Assembly (NCBI GenBank): GCA_016210785.1
Contig: JACQTN010000194.1
Location: 1-8,382, forward strand
Reading direction: 5' to 3'
From: Armatimonadota bacterium
Lineage (GTDB): Bacteria > Sysuimicrobiota > Sysuimicrobiia > Sysuimicrobiales > JACQTN01
Length of the DNA stretch: 8,382 nt
Shown: positions 5,136 to 8,382 of the stretch, piece by piece
Layout: the number at the start of each line of letters is the position of its first letter
Numbering within the stretch: position 1 is the first letter of the stretch
Translations under genes and position numbers: made by a program
Notes under the pieces: model-generated
The model's database searches: none
What the model was told of the DNA's origin: nothing
What the model saw: only the letters and a program-made list of their open reading frames with translations

Positions 5136-6656
5136 ATGCGAATCGCGAGACTGGTGACCATGGCTGCCCTGTCGGCCGCGCTCGCGGCCACGCTGGTCGC
5201 GGGGCCGGGAGGCGCCGCGGCGCCTCGCCGGACCGCCCTCGTCGTGGGGCATCACCTGGACCCCACCACGCTCAGCGCCGAGCAGACCACCACCGCGGCC
5301 TTTCAAAGCGTCTTCGCGCACATCACAGAGCAGCTCGTCATCTTCGCCCCGGACAAGGCGGAGGTGCGCCCCTGGCTGGCCACGGGCTGGAAATGGGTGA
5401 ACCCCACCACCCTGGAGATGAAGGTGCGCGCGGGGGTGAAGTTCACCAACGGCGAGGAGTTCGACGCGGAGGCGGCGCGGTACAGCATCGAGGTGCTGAT
5501 GAGGGCGGGCCCCTACGGGATGTGGACCCGGGGCGCGTTGAACCGCATCGACGTGGTGGACAAGACGACGCTGCGCGTGCACCTCAACCGGCAGGCGGCC
5601 TACTTCCTGCCACTATTGGCGCGCGGGGGCTTCGTCTACCCACCCCGCTATCATCGGGAGAACCCGCAGCGCTACGGCTCGCGCCCCATCGGCACGGGCC
5701 CCTTCGTGCTGCGGGAGTGGGCGCGGGGCAGCCACATCGTGCTGGAGCGCTTCCCCGGCTACTGGGGCGGGCCGCATCCCATCGAGCGGGTGACCTTCCG
5801 CATCATCCCCGAGGACACCGCCCGCATGGCGGCGCTGGAGGCCGGGGAGATCGACATCGCCCTCAACGCGCCCATCACCTACTACAACCGCCTGAAGATC
5901 AACCGCGATCTGGCGCTGCACACCATGCCCGGGCTGCGCAAGTTCACGGCCTTCTTCAACACGCGCCTGGAGGGACCGCTGCGCGACAGGCGGGTGCGCG
6001 TGGCGATGAACCACGCCGTGGACCAGAAGGCCATCGCCAACCGGGTCTTCGGCGGGCAGGCCAAGCCGCTGGAGGGGCAGTGGTTCCTCCCCGCGGAGTA
6101 CGGCTACAGCGCCGCGGTGAAGGCGTACGGGTACAACCCCGAGCGCGCCCGCAAGCTGCTGGCGGAGGCCGGCGTCCCCAACGGCTTCGAGACCGCGCTC
6201 CGCTACACCGTGGGCCGCTACCCGCTGGACAAGGAACTGGGAGAGATCGTCAGCAGCTACCTGGAGGCGGTGGGCATCAAGGTACGCCAGTTCCCGCTGG
6301 AGTACGGGGAGTTCCTCCGGCAGCGCACCGCCGGCCAGATGGGACCCATCCACCAGTGGGGCCTGCTGGTGCCGCCCGACGCCCACTTCAGCTTCACCCT
6401 CTACATCAAGGGCTCCATCTACCGCTTCCACGACTACCCGGAGGAGTGGGACCGGCTGATCGATCAGGCGGCCCAGGAGCTGGACCCGCGCAAGCGGCTG
6501 GCCCTGTACGAGCGGCTCAACAAGATGGCCTACGACGATCCCTTCGGCATCTACCTGATCGTGCCCAACGATCTCTACGCCGTGAACCGGCGGGTCCAGA
6601 ACTTCACACCCCGCTTTGACGAGGTGCTGTGGTTGTTCGACGTGAAGTTCCAGTAA
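5136..6656 (+). CDS. Family 5 extracellular solute-binding protein (peptide/opine type), first of two
   Basis: This 506-residue substrate-binding component of the ABC importer belongs to the SBP_bac_5 (DppA/OppA/NikA) family. It captures the ligand outside the membrane and delivers it to the permease pair encoded just upstream. The first 29 or so residues form a Sec-type signal peptide (MRIARLVTMAALSAALAATL, then a Gly/Ala-rich cleavage region), with no lipobox cysteine, so the mature form is predicted to be soluble in the periplasm. Family landmarks are GVKFTNGEEFDAEAARYSIE (100-119), PIGTGPFVLREW (184-195), ERFPGYWGG (204-212) and DTARMAALEAGEIDIA (227-242). FFNTRLEGPLRDRRVRVAMN (273-292) and YGYNPERARKLLAEAG (331-346) follow. 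A strong GGAGG stands six bases before the ATG. Transport function is firm, but the ligand (di- or oligopeptide, opine or other) is unknown. Confidence 0.95.
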   Translation: MRIARLVTMAALSAALAATLVAGPGGAAAPRRTALVVGHHLDPTTLSAEQTTTAAFQSVFAHITEQLVIFAPDKAEVRPWLATGWKWVNPTTLEMKVRAGVKFTNGEEFDAEAARYSIEVLMRAGPYGMWTRGALNRIDVVDKTTLRVHLNRQAAYFLPLLARGGFVYPPRYHRENPQRYGSRPIGTGPFVLREWARGSHIVLERFPGYWGGPHPIERVTFRIIPEDTARMAALEAGEIDIALNAPITYYNRLKINRDLALHTMPGLRKFTAFFNTRLEGPLRDRRVRVAMNHAVDQKAIANRVFGGQAKPLEGQWFLPAEYGYSAAVKAYGYNPERARKLLAEAGVPNGFETALRYTVGRYPLDKELGEIVSSYLEAVGIKVRQFPLEYGEFLRQRTAGQMGPIHQWGLLVPPDAHFSFTLYIKGSIYRFHDYPEEWDRLIDQAAQELDPRKRLALYERLNKMAYDDPFGIYLIVPNDLYAVNRRVQNFTPRFDEVLWLFDVKFQ

Positions 6657-6680
6657 CTGAACCATGAGGAGGTGCGCAGG

Positions 6681-8219
6681 ATGACGCCGAGTCTTGGGCA
6701 TCGATGGAAGCGCCCGGCGGCGCTGGCCCTCGCGCTGATCTTCGGAGCCCTGCTCCTTCCCCAAACCGCGGCGACCCAGTCCCGGCCGCTGGTGGTGATC
6801 CAGGGCGCCGAGCCGGAGAGCCTGGACGCCAGCATGCAGACCGGCATGCTCAACCTCAACGTCTCGCTGCATGCCATGGAGCCGCTGGTGACCTTCGACG
6901 AGAAGATGCGGCTGGTCCCCGTGCTGGCGACAGCGTGGCGGTGGCTCGACCCGAGCACAATGGAACTCAAGCTGCGTCCCGGCGTGAAGTTCAGCGACGG
7001 GACGCCGTTTCGCGCCAGCGACGTGAAGTTCACCTTCGACCGCATCATCGACCGCAGGAGCACGTCCGAGTTCCGGCGGTATATCAACGAGCGGGTCATC
7101 CGGGAGGCACGGGTGGTGGACGACACCACGGTCCAGCTCCGGCTCACCGGGCCGCGCCCCGTGCTGGTGCGCAACCTGGTTCAGCTGGGCATGGCCTCGG
7201 AGGCCGCCGTGGCCCGATTGGGCGCGCAGCGCTACCATCGCGCGCCCGTGGGCACCGGTCCTTACAAGATCAAGGAGTGGACGGCGGGCGTCCGCGTGGT
7301 CCTGGAGGCCAACGAGACCTACTGGGGCGGTGCCCCTAAGATCCGGGAGATCCACTGGCGCTGGATCAAGGAGGACAGCACGCGGGTGGCGGAACTGCTG
7401 GCCGGGCGGGCCGACCTGATCACGGCGCTGCCTCCCGACAGCGTCAAGGCCGTGGAGCAGGGCCGCGACACCCGCGTGGAGAGCACGCCGAGCCTGCGCT
7501 CGGTCTTCATCGCGATGAATACCAAGAAGGCGCCCCTCAACGACGTGCGCGTGCGCCGGGCCTTCAACTATGCCGTGAACGCGGACGCCATGATCACCCG
7601 GCTGCTGAGCGGCTGGGCGGACCGGATCCCATCCGTCTTCGGCCCCCTGGTCTTCGGCTACAATCCCCGGCTGAAGCCGTTCCAGTACGATCCCGAGCGC
7701 GCCAAGACCCTGCTGGCGGAGGCCGGGCACGGCCGGGGGCTCTCCGTGAGCTTCTTCGCCTACAAGGGACGGCTGCTCAAGGACAAGGAGATCTCCGAGT
7801 CCATCGCCGCCTACCTGATGCGGGTGGGGGTCAAGGTCAGCCTGCAGTTCGTCGAGTTCCTGACCGTCATGGGCTTCGTCCGCAAGTACTCGGACGAGGT
7901 GGACCTGCTGCTGTTCAGCAACGCCAACAACAATGCCGACGCCTCGTACAATCTCGAGCTCAACTTCTGGAGCAAGGGTCGGGGTACGTACTGGAGCAAC
8001 CCCCAGGTGGACGACCTGATCGAGACGGCGGGGCACGAAGCGGACGAGGGCAAGCGCGAGCGAATGTACCAGGAAGCGCTGCGCCTGCTGACCGAGGTAC
8101 ACGTCCCCGTGATCCCGCTCTTCCAGCAGAGGGACCTGTACGGAGTGAACAAGCGGCTGCAGGGGTTCAAGGTGAGTCCGGACGAGAGCATCAAACTGGG
8201 CCAGGCCACGGTGCGCTAG
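6681..8219 (+). CDS. Family 5 extracellular solute-binding protein (peptide/opine type), second of two
   Basis: This 512-residue protein is a second SBP_bac_5 binding protein, 24 bp after the first and clearly in the same operon. The frame can be extended to a GTG at 6672, but that GTG overlaps the ribosome-binding site AGGAGG (6667-6672). The ATG at 6681 lies eight bases from it and is the better start. A Sec signal peptide covers about residues 1-31 (basic RWKRP, hydrophobic AALALALIFGALLLP, then QTAA), without a lipobox. Landmarks are LRPGVKFSDGTPFRASDVKF (98-117, the classic family signature), PVGTGPYKIKEW (189-200), ANETYWGGAPKI (210-221), IAMNTKKAPLNDVRVRRAFN (277-296) and YDPERAKTLLAEAG (336-349). 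It aligns along its length with the preceding protein but looks only distantly related, with different residues in most loops, so the two probably bind different ligands. A hairpin ends the operon 12 bp after its stop. Confidence 0.95.
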   Translation: MTPSLGHRWKRPAALALALIFGALLLPQTAATQSRPLVVIQGAEPESLDASMQTGMLNLNVSLHAMEPLVTFDEKMRLVPVLATAWRWLDPSTMELKLRPGVKFSDGTPFRASDVKFTFDRIIDRRSTSEFRRYINERVIREARVVDDTTVQLRLTGPRPVLVRNLVQLGMASEAAVARLGAQRYHRAPVGTGPYKIKEWTAGVRVVLEANETYWGGAPKIREIHWRWIKEDSTRVAELLAGRADLITALPPDSVKAVEQGRDTRVESTPSLRSVFIAMNTKKAPLNDVRVRRAFNYAVNADAMITRLLSGWADRIPSVFGPLVFGYNPRLKPFQYDPERAKTLLAEAGHGRGLSVSFFAYKGRLLKDKEISESIAAYLMRVGVKVSLQFVEFLTVMGFVRKYSDEVDLLLFSNANNNADASYNLELNFWSKGRGTYWSNPQVDDLIETAGHEADEGKRERMYQEALRLLTEVHVPVIPLFQQRDLYGVNKRLQGFKVSPDESIKLGQATVR

Positions 8220-8230
8220 CCATCAAGGTT

Positions 8231-8259
8231 GGGTGGAATGGCTTTCCGCCATTCCACCC
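8231..8259 (+). terminator. Perfect 12-bp hairpin after the transporter operon
   Basis: GGGTGGAATGGC (8231-8242) and GCCATTCCACCC (8248-8259) are exact reverse complements around the five-base loop TTTCC. The hairpin starts 12 bp past the last stop codon. It is followed by TTCACC and not by a T run, so it is not a textbook intrinsic terminator. It may stabilise the mRNA end or terminate with help from a factor. If the gene to the right is on the minus strand, it may serve both units. Confidence 0.7.
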
Positions 8260-8302
8260 TTCACCATGTCTGCGGACGGGGGCGACTCTTCGTCGGCACG
8301 TG

Positions 8303-8382
8303 TTACGTTCTTCCGGGGCGCACCGTGTTGCCGCGCTTGCCGAACTCACGGCGCCCCATGACCGGCACGTTCGACTCGGTGC
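8303..8382 (-). repeat. Right-edge copy of the intergenic repeat family, running off the window
   Basis: GGCGCACCGTGTTGCCGCGC (8317-8336) followed by TTGCCGAACTCACGGCGCC matches the unit at 2239-2277 at about 30 of 39 bases. GGCACGTTCGACTC (8364-8377) is identical to 2159-2172. GGTGC at the last five bases looks like the beginning of a further unit. On the minus strand the copy is open from the window edge to a TAA at 8303-8305 and reads ESNVPVMGRREFGKRGNTV, related to the reading of the 2110-2190 unit. It could be an intergenic array or the tail of a minus-strand gene. Confidence 0.6.

Noticed and set aside
2910..5582. 890-codon open frame on the minus strand opposite the permeases
   Set aside because: It is antisense to two clearly conserved permease genes and the start of a binding-protein gene. 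Its translation is low-complexity, rich in Q, R, H, G and E, with no family motif. High-GC genes often leave this antisense frame open.
5613..8102. 829-codon open frame on the minus strand opposite the two binding proteins
   Set aside because: It is an antisense shadow of two recognisable solute-binding protein genes, with biased composition, no domain and no supported start site.

Overview
This 8.4 kb window is a chromosomal stretch from a high-GC bacterium. Nearly every third codon position is G or C, and long antisense reading frames stay open as a result. Both solute-binding proteins have Sec-type signal peptides without a lipobox cysteine, which fits a diderm or another lineage that does not lipid-anchor its binding proteins. 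I cannot assign a phylum from the sequence. An uncultured soil, sediment or thermophilic lineage is a guess only.

Layout, left to right. (1) Positions 1-911, plus strand: the C-terminal part of an HsdM-type adenine-N6 DNA methyltransferase. It carries a one-base frameshift inside its SAM-binding motif, and no hsdS follows it. (2) Positions 932-2809, minus strand: an OsmC-family protein, then a complete creatininase-family metal-dependent amidohydrolase, then a roughly 90-residue remnant that looks like the C-terminus of a family 4 glycoside hydrolase. (3) Positions 2810-3086: a divergent intergenic region with a small GGAAC palindrome. (4) Positions 3087-8219, plus strand: a peptide/opine-type ABC importer operon, encoding a DppB-like permease, a DppC-like permease and two successive family 5 solute-binding proteins, then a perfect 12-bp hairpin. 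The two ATPases such an importer needs are not in the window.

The least expected feature is a family of degenerate repeats of about 57-58 bp that fills two spacers inside transcription units (OsmC to creatininase, and DppB to DppC) and reappears at the right edge. In both spacers the repeat starts within 10 nt of the upstream stop codon and has the same orientation relative to transcription. The 18-base string GAGGCGCCGTGAGTCCGG is identical in the two places. One array has a 57-bp period, which is 19 codons, and several copies can be read as related short peptides. I regard this as an unidentified dispersed repeat with possible post-transcriptional or leader-peptide roles, not as a proven system.

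How the genes fit together: the importer would bring peptides or similar small amide compounds into the cell. The creatininase-family hydrolase could act on cyclic amides or formamides and the OsmC protein on organic peroxides, but no direct pathway link between the two gene blocks can be shown from sequence.
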